Position numbers and translations under genes: made by a program | DNA from: Thunnus maccoyii | Taxonomy: Eukaryota; Chordata; Actinopteri; Scombriformes; Scombridae | Length of the DNA: 64,000 nucleotides | Reading direction: 5' to 3' | Assembly (NCBI RefSeq): GCF_910596095.1 | Contig: NC_056550.1 | Coordinates: forward strand, 20,580,001-20,644,000 | Shown here: positions 26,901 through 39,320 of the stretch, in pieces | Numbering within the stretch: the first letter of the stretch is position 1 | How the letters are laid out: the number at the start of each line of letters is the position of its first letter | Notes under the pieces: model-generated | What the model was told of the DNA's origin: nothing | What the model saw: the letters and a program-made list of their open reading frames with translations, nothing else | Database searches by the model: none

Positions 26901-27842
26901 TGTTTCATCATGAAGGCGCAGATACTATGTGAAAACACAGAATTTTGAGAACTACTTGTTATTGAAAAAGTAAATCTGTAGCATTATTGGATTTGGTATA
27001 AAACAATGTCATAATTTACCACACCGAAAGGAGCTGGGGCATGCTTGAGACAGCGAGAACCTAAATAACAGACTCCCCCAGTTTTGATAATCAGCGATAA
27101 CATGGCCATTGCCTTCACTGTAATGGCTGTACATGGCAGTTATTCAAATCTATCTCTGCAATATGAGGATCAACACCTCATAAAACTCAACTGAAATCAC
27201 ATAAAGAAGGAGGAGAATCACTATTTTGTTAATTTTACTATGATGAGACTATTGCCCTGCAGATGAGTTACAGGTTTCATTACATAATTGAACAACCTTG
27301 AACATCTTCTACCCACAGAGGATGCTGGGAAAAAATGGCTGATAATGGAGTTATGTGATGTATTTGTAACATGTTGCTGCTCATGAACTTGTTGTGGCTC
27401 AGTCTGAACTCCCATGTCTGAACTTCTATTGCCTCAAAATTCATAAACTGTAGAGATAGAAGCTATTCAAACCAAAACAAATAACGCAATATTACAATTG
27501 ACCCAAGTTTAATTATGTTAAATCCCCAAATATGCAACCAGGAAAGATTTTCTCTCAGTATGATGGCTGCTGTTATAATCATACCTAAAGCAGTCATCAT
27601 CCGCCCTCAGACATAGATAATGTTTCTTGCTATTAGTTTGTAAAAGACAGAAACATGTGAACGGCACAGAAAGACTGTAATGACTAGTCCTTAGATATGC
27701 ATTTTAAATTATATCCTTTGCATGGTGAAATAACAACATATAATATTATTTTGATGTGCAGCATATGTTTGGCTTTTACAGTGTGCAAGTTAACAACATC
27801 CTGTATAAGCAGCCAGTACCACAGCTTAAGCCAATACAGTAC
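23972..27842. other. Gene-free AT-rich interval
   Basis: No exon is recognised on either strand. Poly-A is present at 24763-24778. Bases 25190-25390 are less AT-rich ('gcgtagcgcagcag') but contain no recognisable element. Confidence 0.5.
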
Positions 27843-28700
27843 CTTAGTACCTTAAATTGCAATGCCACCAACAGCCGCTAGATGCTGGCTCCAGTTGACT
27901 CCCATTCAAAATGTGTCAACTTCTCTCTAGAAATATCAAGTCAATTATTTTTTTCAATAGGTCATTATGGTCTTAATAGCTAGAGTCTAATAAGTGTGCT
28001 GGTAGTCATTTTGGAAATTATTGCTCCTTTAATAGGCAAGGCAAGGCAAGTTAAAAGTATAAAAGGCATCAAGACAGAAAATGAAAGCAACACAAGGCAA
28101 TGTAAAAAGACATTTAAATGCAATTAAAAAGTGTTAAATTGGAAATAAAAAGGAGTTAAAATATAATAAGATGGATAAAATAGGAGAATAAAAGTTACAG
28201 TGCAGTGTAAGATACTAACCCTCAAACTTGGTTTCATAAAAGGCAAACAGAAAAGTCTTCAGGTGTGATTTAAAAGAACTGAGAGTTGCAGCAGGCCTGC
28301 AGTTTTCTGGTAATAAGGTTTAAAGACATATAGTAGCTTTGATGTCTGCCGTGTGGGCGTTGATTGACAGCTGTGATTGACAGTTTGCTCACCTGCTGCT
28401 GAGTTGGACTATTGTCGCAATATTTTAGTAAGTTTAATGTTACATGATTACGATACCTGCTCTGTTACACAGTTTAGCTAAAGTAGCTAACATTAGCCCA
28501 AGTGTGCACAGGTCAGTGTTCCCAGTTATCTAGTGTTTGCTCCGTTTGTGGTAGCAAGGCGTGTTTCAAATGGAAAATGGAAAAGGCGGCTCCGATCATA
28601 AGCGGCAACTCTGGGCTTCAAACCGGCTCCAATGCAAACCAATGGGTGCCGTCACACTTCGCTACGTCCATCTTTATATACAGTTTATATGGTCCTAGAC
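27843..28700 (+). mobile_element. Compound teleost repeat interrupted by a second repeat
   Basis: Bases about 27860-28016 ('gccgctagatgctggctcc' to 'ggaaattattgctcctttaa') and about 28340-28700 ('gatgtctgccgtgtgggcg' to 'catctttatatacagtttat') read, from memory, as the two halves of one common fish repeat. Between them, 28024-28335 is a different repeat that starts 'ggcaaggcaag', includes 'gcagtgtaagatactaaccc' and 'gtcttcaggtgtgatttaaa', and appears to be a later insertion. No coding capacity is seen. Family names cannot be given without a repeat library. Confidence 0.55.
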
Positions 28701-30154
28701 TAAAACTTTAAACCTACAGTCACTATATAAAGTTGATATGGCAAACCTATGAGCAAGCACTGGCTTTTTTATACATATTAAAACTTATTTACACATGTTT
28801 CTATTCACCTGATAAATGTAAGTCCATTATTCACTCTCTGTATAGCTCTGTTTTGGTGTACACCTGCATCCACCCCCTGTAGTTCATCCATACAAGCGAC
28901 ACCTTTCTCTATGCACGGTTATTTGATCCTTTGTTGATTTAAAAATATTAACTAGAGCAGCTTTAAATTTGAAATTGAGATTTGTGGATAAAATGTTGTA
29001 AAAGCACAGCCAGAACAGTCAACATGTGCAGGTTTAGCAGACAGTCTGCAGCTCACTGCAATAAAGGTCACCAGCAGATGTAACCTACCCATAGAAGCTT
29101 TAAACATGCCATTAAACACACAAAGCCCCACTCGTTTACAGCTGCTGCCAAAGATACATGGGACGAGTGCCTGACTGCTGACCTGAATTAGCTGTTTGAT
29201 GCCTGTGGGCTGTGCCATGAGAAAAGGACAGTCTGTACTTTGAAGAGTGACTGTCAGTCAGTGAGCTTCACACCCGCTTCAGGTGGAATAGTGTTAAAGA
29301 AACATGTACATATCTGCAGCGAAATGGATGAATACATATGCAGGAGGGTGAGATAGGGTGAGGGACATGAAAATGAGGTGTCAACATGAGTCCTGACATG
29401 TCGTGGATCTTTAACATTTCTGTATCATGTATCAACTCAAGTAACACTCTTGAAACTGGAAAAAGTGGGGTAATGTATCAATCATAATGAATAACCCAAT
29501 TATATATAGATATCGGTGAATAAATCTGTGCTCTGATTACTTCATACTTTAATACAAAAATGATTTTCACATCTTAAATAATAATGACTGTCTTCAATAA
29601 AATATGAGCAGAAATGTCCCGAGCGCAAACTTCAGCCGTCTCCCAAGGTATAGAAACGCAATTAAGGTGAAACACAAAATTGCTCAACCAGAGTAGATTT
29701 GTTTTTGTCTCTCCCACTCTTAGACCGGCCTCGTGATGATAGGTTTCACATCCCTTGTCACTATGATTGCACTTCCAGTGTGATAATGGAGAATAAGCTA
29801 ATTTCAATTTTGCCATGGATAATGCCATCTGATTTTCTGCCGCTGAATCTCAACAAAACATCTATCAAAGTGTCCACATAAATCATCACAGACAGGGTAT
29901 TTGAAAACAAATGCGCATTAAAATCATAAATGCAGAGTCACACAGTGCTTTGGCTGTGCACTGACTCAAGTTCAGTGACAACAGACCCACATTTGGCACC
30001 AGATCATCAGTTATATCTCCTTCTACTTCTATCAGTGTCCGCTATTACATTTATTAATAGTGACATTTCATTCCATTTTGCATAACTTGTAATTGCTTTC
30101 TGTGCAACAATGTAAACAATAAATAGAGGTGCACAGAACAAGATGGACAGTGGT

Positions 30155-30190
<36 letters not shown>

Positions 30191-30920
30191 CTTGTGTGTT
30201 TCTGTTTGTGTATCTGCGTGACCACCCAGGCGGACCACTGTAAGCGCTGTGATGAGAAGCAACGTTCAGCTACATGACTCACGTATTTGGATGAACACAC
30301 AGAAATGAAGATTTCATTGAACGCTGATGCACCACTGGCTTGGAGACAGATTTCCTGCCTCATGAAAACACACAAGACTTTGGCCAAGAATAATCAATGA
30401 GTGTGCTCTGAAATTTCTGACTTGAAAACCTGCTGGTGTCCTGTAGAGGAAGAAGCGGTACTTGTGGAACTTACTTTCATTTCATTTTGCAGTTTCCAGT
30501 GGATAACCAATAATTTCTATCCACACTCCTGCTGAGATGATGCAGCTATTTGCCAGTTCAGCCCTGCGGTCGACCCAACTGTCATATTGGAATGTGCCAC
30601 TGACTGAGGATGCTCGATACAGTTTTCCATGATAAGAATGTGTTTGTCTCGAGTTTGTCACTGAGTTGTTAGAAATATGAAACGATATAGCCCAGTCTCC
30701 CTAGAAGTGATTGTATGTCCATATTGGGTGATTGTGCAGTATACAAATGACTTGAGTCCATTCGTTTTTCCCAGATAAGGTTACGTGTCTCGCAGTTGGT
30801 GCTTCTAAGACTTGAATCTGCATGAAACTCTCCCAGATAAATCATCAATACAAATGATTAAGAACTGCATTAGAAAATATATGGTTCTTGAATAAAAAGT
30901 ACAAGCTTGTGTACATAAAA
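28701..30920. other. Gene-free interval
   Basis: I see no exon here. The only simple repeat is the TG tract at 30157-30188, listed separately. Confidence 0.5.
30157..30188 (+). repeat. (TG)n microsatellite
   Basis: About 16 uninterrupted TG units. Confidence 0.97.
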
Positions 30921-30929
30921 ACATCGAGG

Positions 30930-31510
30930 TAGACGTTAGCTATGACTCCCTAGATGCATTTCCGCAAAAGATGTCCCATATCACGAAGCTTAAAATTCTG
31001 TTACGTGTGTGGCTAACGTCGAGCTAAAGCTAAATATTACAGTAAAACACAATCTGCAGCTTAAATCGCTTCACTTTTAAATTTTGGGTTAATTGTAGAT
31101 GAAAATAAGTGTGTATTCCTTTACTTTACTTCTTTTTAAAAATATTTAACCATCATGATAATCTTTCCTTAACCTTAAACCTGCATTAAATAATTCATTG
31201 GCCGCTTTGTGGCAGCGGAAACAAGTTGTGAACACAACACTGACATATCTTAACCTTCTAAGTTGATATGGCGAACTCTGAAAAGTTTGCCATATCAACT
31301 CTGAAAACAGCTGCCTGCTGCGGCCAAAAACAAGCTATTAGAGCGGTGAGAGTGAACCAAAACAGTAAAGTTACAGCTGAGCAGTTTAACATTGAGCAGA
31401 AACTTCCTATAAAGCTCTGTAAAGCCGAGAGGAGCTGCAGAGTCGGATGATACATGGTCATTTGATACACTGCTATGAAAAATATTGATTATCACCACTT
31501 TGACCAAATG
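30930..31510. mobile_element. Probable teleost dispersed repeat with internal hairpin
   Basis: The segment around 31310-31470 ('gagagtgaaccaaaacagta', 'ttgagcagaaacttcct', 'gagaggagctgcagag') matches the wording of a repeat common in fish introns (from memory). It contains a near-perfect 17-bp inverted repeat at 31261-31277 and 31284-31300. The upstream part with 'cgttagctatgactccctag' probably belongs to the same element. The open frames on both strands here are by-products of the repeat. Confidence 0.45.
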
Positions 31511-34500
31511 TTTTAGTTGCCTTAACCTCTCCTATGTGTCCTAATCACTTAAAAGCTTTCGATTTAACCAATTCATTGTTTATCATTCAAACTATCTAAA
31601 TCTGCTGGATTGGCCTCCGTATGAAATACATCTATTTACTGCAATACTGTAATGATTTGTCAAACCAACAATGTAAAAACGACCAGTAGCTGTTTGTTGT
31701 TTCGTTCTACTGAGCCTCGACGCAGGCTGACAACTGCCCTGCAAGAATAGGACTGGCTCAGGTGTGTGCGTGAACAGTTCAATGAGGGTGGTGATACAGA
31801 CCATGCGTGTAAATGTACACAAAGTGTGGAGAAAAGGTTGACTCGCCAGCTGTCATTTCTTGCAGCTGAACATTGTGTTTTCAGATTTTTCTCAACATTG
31901 TGTTTTACTTTTGTTTCTCATCAGTATTCGCTATTTTCCTCAAGTAAATGTGAAGCAAATGGGGCATTATTGACTGAAAAGTCCAATTTCATCACTCTGC
32001 AGTAGAGCAATTGTGTTATCACCATGACTGCAAGCTATATAAACTTTCATTCTTGAGTAATAAAGCTTCAAATTAATCAGGCAAATCGTGTTGTTGTGCT
32101 TGCTATCAGTGGCCCAGGCTGCAATGTTTCATCAACACACGGCAAGCCTATACATGCTGCTTTCCAGGAAAGCACAGCCGCTGTTTGGAAACAACTCAGT
32201 TTCCTCACATTCTGAATGAGGGATTGAATGGGGCTTTAGCAGAGTTTTCAACAATGTAGCGTAAATTGAAGCTGTGGGGCCCAGAGGATTCTGGTGTCCT
32301 CATTCCCGCCTCAATTGGTCACATCTGATGAACAGAAAAGAGTTGAAGCCATTCCTTAAACAGACATTCGGGCTAAAGGCGCATCACAGTCTACAACCCT
32401 ATTCATGAAGGTCACAGTACTGAAATACACAAATCTGTGAAACTGGAAATTGCTACTGGTGTTTCTTTATTATGCCAGATGTAAAAGATTGGTTTTACCT
32501 TTCTTTAAACAGGATTCTGTGCTCAATAAGAGAAGACCAAAGATTCAGGATGATACTTTATAGTATTATTATTTAAATAATATTTAATAATAACTGCAAA
32601 GCACTGACACTTCCACAGTTGTTCAATTTTAAACAGATATCACACTGTATGCAGCTACACATCTCTGGACACATCTATATCCCTGTATAAAGAATCAAGC
32701 AGTAAATGAAAAGCATCAGTCACATCAGTAAGTACCTGCAGCGTTATATTTTGGCCAGCTGTAATAATGTTCTGATCCGAAATGGCTCAGTAACTAGGAA
32801 GCCTGTCAAAAGGTAAAATATATGCCTCTTATTTATGGAACATCAATAATATGGACATTCTGTCTGCAACTTGCTCCTTTGATTAACTCACTTCATTCGG
32901 ATCTACTCTCATGGGCTTGTTTCAGTCCCAACTTCAATCGATGCCCTTTCTGTTTGTTAAACAGTCACATGATCCTGAGATGTATTTTTAGCACCGGCAA
33001 CATAATCATTTATTGCATTGCCATGCTGATTCCAGATTATGTGGTAAATTCCTTATGTCTGCTATAAAATGTGAAAACGGCAGCGTCAGGCGTACGGAGT
33101 TGGTGTACATTAGAATGTGGATTATCACGTTTTTTCTACGGTCAGACTTCGTATTTTCCACTGTGTAACAAAAGTGCCTTCATAATTTACTATATTGCAC
33201 TGTTATTCAAAGCTTGACTATTGTGTTTCAGTTCCCATTTCTGTTTGAATCTCCACTTTGACGTCTTTGTAGTCGACTGATGAACTACATGCCATCGCAA
33301 TAGAGAAGAAATAAAGCGGGACAATTACTTTGACAAGCTCTCTTCATTAAAAAGAAAATCCTCCCTTTATCAGAATTGAGACGCGTTATTCCCATGACTT
33401 TCAGACTGAGATCACTTCATAATGATCCAGTTTCTTCAGTGTGAATGCGGACCCGCTCATCTCTCTTATAGCTGAAACAACAGAGCCACAAATCTCATGA
33501 GGACTGTTAAGCTGCTACACTGACAGTGACTGTCAGTTACAGTTAATGTGATAGATGGATGCAGCCTTAAGAGCAGGATGAGAGGCCGTTTGAGAGAGAT
33601 CAATAACTATCATTTTGTTTTTACCTAAGCTGGACCCGAGGTGAATAAATGTGTTTTACATTGCCCCAAATATGTGAATGGCTTTGGAATTATGGAAATG
33701 TAAAGAAAAATGAGTCTACATATGGCAGCAAAGACTGATGCGCCAGCAGCGGAATTGGATTAAACTTTTCAAAATGTCTTGCTAGACATCGGTGTTCTGG
33801 TCTCCAGCAGTGTGCCATCAAATCTGCTGGAGCAAACTGACAATAGACCTGCATTGATCATTTATTCAGGCAGACAAAAACAGGGCCCCTCTCAGCAGAG
33901 GTCAAAATTTTTGCTTCATTAGTCATTTTTTTGTTTTCATTAATTCATACTAAAATCACATCCCCCGTTGAGAAAAACAGCCAGTTGTTCAACACGAACA
34001 CAAACAAAATGCAGCAAAGACTTTCTTCCTAACACGGTCGATTAACTCTTGCATGATTTAAAGGAAAATCAGACAAGGAACGGCATTGGTTGTTGACTGC
34101 TAATAAACAGCTTTTGTGGATGTTTACAACAACAAAGTGACTGAAGATTTTAATGATTTGACAAATTTATAATTATCTTCCAAACTATTCTTTAACTAGG
34201 CTATTCAATAAACTCTAAAATGTAGGTGCTATTATATGAAGTTTCATCCAACAGCAACTGTATTTTCTTTAACTTATAGCCTACAGGTTGATTTTAGTAT
34301 TAATATTCATTGGATCATTTCTATGGCAGAGGAGAAATAATTATGAATATAATGCAGGTATTCTAATGCATCACATGTAAAAGCCAGAATGTCGCAGCAG
34401 ATGACTCATATGAATATAAGATCAAACCTTCCTTAAGACAAAGCCTTCAGTCCCTACACCTGCTCTGCATAGACCTTGAAATAAAAGAACAGGAAATTGT

Positions 34501-37500
34501 ACCAGTAAGTTTGTTGTTCGTCATGTCTCGAGCTCAACTGAGATCATTTTCACAGGGAGATAAGATACTTGTATTAGCCAACTCCTCCCTCTAATTATTG
34601 TCAAAGTGGCAAGACTCATTTGTAGTCACACTGCAAGTTAGAAACAATGATTATGAAAAGGCTGATCTGACTAGAATGAAGCCTCAACTGATGCAAACAA
34701 ACCTCCTTTTGAGTCTGCAAACTCTGCTGCTCTTATGGACACTTTTTTTTCTTAGTTTTGTATTTGACCTTCGTCCAACCAAGGTTTTTCATAAAATTGA
34801 TATGTATTTTTTCCAAAATTGCAACACAAACACCACATAAATCAACACAGAATCAACACAAGCAGAAGGGAGAAAGAAAAAGAGGGAAGTGGAAGCATCA
34901 AAGCAAACAATTTCCTGAAAAAACTATAAATTAAAACATTTGCATTTCATGCATCAAAAAGACTGAGGAAAATGTGAAATCTTTACACCTATGAAATCCT
35001 GAAACACACTCAAATATTACTTACTCATGCAATTACCAGAGGCATTTAGAAGGAAGTTTTCTCTGCATGTATGTGAGAGTCTCAGTTTATCCGAAAGGCA
35101 AAAGGAAGGCAGAGTAAGACAAGGACGGAGTGACCCCTTTGGTTATTGAGAGATCATTTCATTTTGGCTGGCTTGACAATGGCGATTTTTCTCTATTAGG
35201 TTCCATTAGTTTTAGTTTAAGACTTTATCAAGGAAATTATCTGGCATAATTCTCTATCATGGCATGTGAAAAACAGTGGTGGGGTGGTTACACAACAGCT
35301 CTAACAGAGTAGTAATACCATAATATAGTGCTGAAGACTACATTTATGTAGGAATCTGAATATTAATATCCATTGAAGATAAAACAAGATGCACAACAAT
35401 GCATTTTTATGGTGGCCTCACAGTTACATTGCAGTACCTCCACACACAAATTGTAGTAATGGATAATTTCAATGAAGTTTTAACTGTGTGGGGGTATGGG
35501 TAAAGCACATGGGACATAACCCTGACAATAGAAAAACAGGAAAACCTCCCATCATTTCAGTTTAGAAATACCCATGGATCATTTCAAGATGATTACCCCC
35601 ATGCTAGCCTTATCGCCCCCGTTAGCTACTTTGCTGCATTAATGTCCGACTGAAATTAAACCACCTTCCCTTTGTGAAATGTATATTCTAAATTCTTTGA
35701 TTTTCGTGATGGCTCCCCCTGTTTGCATTATTTTAATCAAATACAGTGGGTTGTTTCAATACAGAAAATCAAATCTTGAATAAAGCAATAACGTGGCATT
35801 CGATCACAGGCAGAACAGACGGTCACACTTAGCCTGATAGTAGCCAGCTACACTACACAAGAGCCACAGACTCTGAACAATAACCCACACTAGCCAACCT
35901 ACAGTTCAGTACTTTGCCTTATTCAGTTAAGATTCATTCATAAGTTAATTATGTCCTATTCAGCTATGAATATTCAACTGCCCTGATGGTAAGCACGTCA
36001 TTGCTTGGCTTTCACTCTTCTCAGCAACCTTGGCCAAGCCCAAGACTTCAATGATGCCCACACGAAAAGAGGCACAAGAGCAACAAGCTCCAAATACCAG
36101 TTGTTTTTCAGGCAAGATGCTTTCTTTTTGCTGGAGCTTTCTTTCTTCCCTCTTGTATTTCACAAAACCAAAGGACCATGCCACGACAAGAAATGTTCAT
36201 TCATTTAACAGCAGGCTGAGGGAAATAGATGATAGAGCATTTCTGAAATAAAATCAGAACAATAAAATTGGAAACAAAGAGACTGCTCATTCCGCAGAGG
36301 GAGGCAAGTCCTGTCACAAAAGAGAAGTTTTCAACATGGTGGCTCCTGCCGAGACTCCCCTGAACCTGAAAAGAAATGAAAAGCGGAGGACGGCAGGAAA
36401 AGACTATTTTCATAAAATAAAGCCTGTATAGAAAAAGATGAAGCCACCATATGGTGAGGCGGTTGGAATAGGTTGTGACTGTGCAGAAGGATGGGGACAG
36501 ATATAGAGAGTTAATGGGACTCAGGTGCTGCTGGTTGTCTCATCAAGCCGCCCCTCACCCCTCTCCGCTTCCTGACCAACAACCCAACTCGGCCCCGCTT
36601 GCCACACACATCCATCTTTTAGTGGATTCTTTTCTTGTTTTCATACCTTTCACATGGACGTGTTTGTCTACTGTGTCTTCAAATTGTTTCAACACCACAA
36701 TACAGACAAAAACTAATTTGAAGCCTTTCTCTTTTTCCCATAAAGGCCTCTAAAATTCTGATGAGTATCTCATAAACAGATTTTCATATAGTTCACTTCA
36801 AAGACTGCTCCCATGTTCCTGTGGCAATTAGGCAAAACAAGAAACATCCCAGAGCAATTACTGCACACATACAAAATATTTTCTTAAATCCCAGTTGACA
36901 ATTTTCCCTGGAGACACTGCTGTAGAGAAGCATACACAGGAAGTAGTTAAATTAAATGAATAAAACTCAAAAGATGAGTTAGATTATAGCGTTTTATCTT
37001 ATTGCATGAGTTTGTTATGATAGTTTATTGTATGTCAACACTGATAGTGATAATCCACACCATCTTGCAAGTCCTGTATGTTAACACAGGATCCTTGTCA
37101 ATTATATGAATATTTGAAATCACAGCTTGAAGCGACCAAAACTCTAAACCGGAAACAAGGATAATTCAATCCTCTTGCATAACAATGAGGACATGTTTTT
37201 CCTCTACATTCATCAACCCCCTGCTGCTTTCTACTCTGAGAGAATGTTAGATGTCTTGCCAAAAGTGCTGTCTTTCTCTCCTGCTGGTAGAATGACAACT
37301 CCCCCAATAGGTGAAGCTTTGCACCTTCCAGGAATGAGACAAGTCAACCATAACAACCACTAGGGCACTGTGAGAGCCCCGCAGACAGCTCGTCCGATCT
37401 GTCTCCCATTCTGCTTGAGAAAAACAAAACCCAACACAGTGCCTCTGGTTGTACAACCAGCTCTCCATACAGTGCTGACACAAACCCAAGGGGCACCCAC

Positions 37501-38325
37501 TGTACAACCATGTCAAGTCCTGCCTTCAGCATCTTTAGAAAGATTAATGAGCAAGCACACTCCAAAAGATTCCCCTGCCTCCACTCTCACTTTCTAAGTA
37601 ATCCAGGGAGGTTCCAGTCATTACCTGAGATGCAAAGTGGCTGATTTTCACTTCAAAGTCTTTAATACGATAAAGATTCTTGATTTATATCATCATAACC
37701 TAGCGGACTTCCAAAAGATGCAAATCCTGGCAACAAAAGTGTAATTTTGCCCTGAACAACCAAAACATTTTTCAACTGTCAACATAGAAGTTTATGGGTA
37801 GAAGAATATGTGTGTTTGTAAGTAGATAAAAATGTCCAATATGCAGAGTTACATGAAGTAAGATGTCATACAATTATCCCTTTCATCATCTGTCTTATGC
37901 TCAGTCCTCATTCACAGTTGCAGCTTCACTTTTTTCTATCCACCAGCAAGCAGATCGGCTCTACAATCCCCAGAAGAAAGTCACCACACCTGTATCATGA
38001 CAAGTCGATTAAATGAAAAAGAAAACAAAGATCCAGTTAAAACTCAGATTTCAATTAGATTCCTATACAATGTGCTTAAACTAAGAAATACTGCTCTGAA
38101 ACAATGATCCCTGCGTCTTTGAATCAGCAAAAAAAACATGCAGCAAACATGCACAGACCACAAAATCTGCTTGTTATACTGTGGCTTGTAAAATAAAGAC
38201 AAAATAGCTACTATTGCCTGAAGTCAATATAAAACAGTATTCCAGTGGGCTTGAAAGAGGCACAATATAAATGGCTCTTTAGGAAAACAAGGAAATAACT
38301 TATAACAACTTCTTATTTAGACATA

Positions 38326-38328
<3 letters not shown>
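31511..38328. other. Gene-free interval with CNE-like patches
   Basis: No gene is recognised. Bases about 32090-32420 and 33700-33900 are repeat-free, balanced in composition and CNE-like. Bases 36480-36620 are GC-rich without a coding signature. A perfect 16-bp palindrome lies at 37445-37460. Confidence 0.5.
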
Positions 38329-38385
<57 letters not shown>

Positions 38386-38392
38386 TGTGTGT
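38329..38392 (+). repeat. (GT)n microsatellite
   Basis: About 32 GT units with one TT interruption, followed by 'acatacacactatatata'. Confidence 0.97.
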
Positions 38393-38560
38393 ACATACAC
38401 ACTATATATATGTGTTTTTTTGTGTGTGCACATTCATAAGACAATGCAGTGGCTTTTATCTTTCTACCTAAAGCAAAGTACACGTATGCTTAAAGAAATT
38501 TGAGATTTCTGCATGCCAGTTATGGAAAACAGCATTTTTGCTCATAGATTCGTGTTTTGA

Positions 38561-39320
38561 ACATGGATGTATGAAGGAACAAAGAGAATAATGTTCTCTT
38601 TATACATCCATGATATTGAAGCCTCGAGTTTGGCATATTGATCGTCGCCATCTTGGATTTTTGGATGAATGGTGAGAAGTGACTATATTTGGACGAGAGG
38701 GTGGAGCTGAGCCTAACGCTAACTGTTAGCTTGATTAGCACAGTGCATTTACATTCTATGGTTAACTGTGATAATGCTAATGCTAATGCTAATTTTCGCT
38801 AGTGAAAAACTGGCGTAAAACCATTAAAACAAAATGTACTTACCGGAAAAACTGAACATCTGACTCCTTAGAGGGTCTTTTAGCACAACCAAACTATGAA
38901 CAAGACTTTTTTAGGCGACCAAAATGTTACAATTAACATTCATGAACTGTAAACACACTGAAATAGCAACTGTTACTAACTCAACGTTAGTAATGTTGTC
39001 GCCATGGTAGCGTCAATCACAATGTAGCCACGCCCCAAAGCATACCCTGCTTTATCGTCAAATTTAAACTAAATGGGACCGTAATTTACAAAATGAACAT
39101 CATATTGTGTTGAAGAAGACTTGAAACTAGATATTGAGACCGTAAACTCATTAGGAAAGTGTTCTCTGAGGTAATAAATCAAGTGAGAAGTAGGGTCATT
39201 TTTCCATACACTTCTATACAGTCGGACTTCTTTTTGGAGCCAGTGGAGTCGCCCCCTGCTGGCCATCAGAGATAATGCAGGTTTAAGGCACTTCCGCATT
39301 GACTTCACTTTTCAGAACCG
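38561..39320. mobile_element. Teleost dispersed repeat with terminal hairpin
   Basis: The left end is an imperfect hairpin: 'tggatgtat' plus an AAAGAGAA segment answered by 'gttctctttatacatcca' (38561-38612). The right end contains 'ccagtggagtcgccccctgc' and 'gcaggtttaaggcacttccg', phrases I recognise from a very common fish repeat. No transposase remains. The open frame on the minus strand at 39069-39308 is repeat-derived. Confidence 0.6.

Noticed and set aside
36475-36753. GC-rich open frame, plus strand
   Set aside because: Proline/serine-rich by composition only, with no motif or splice context.
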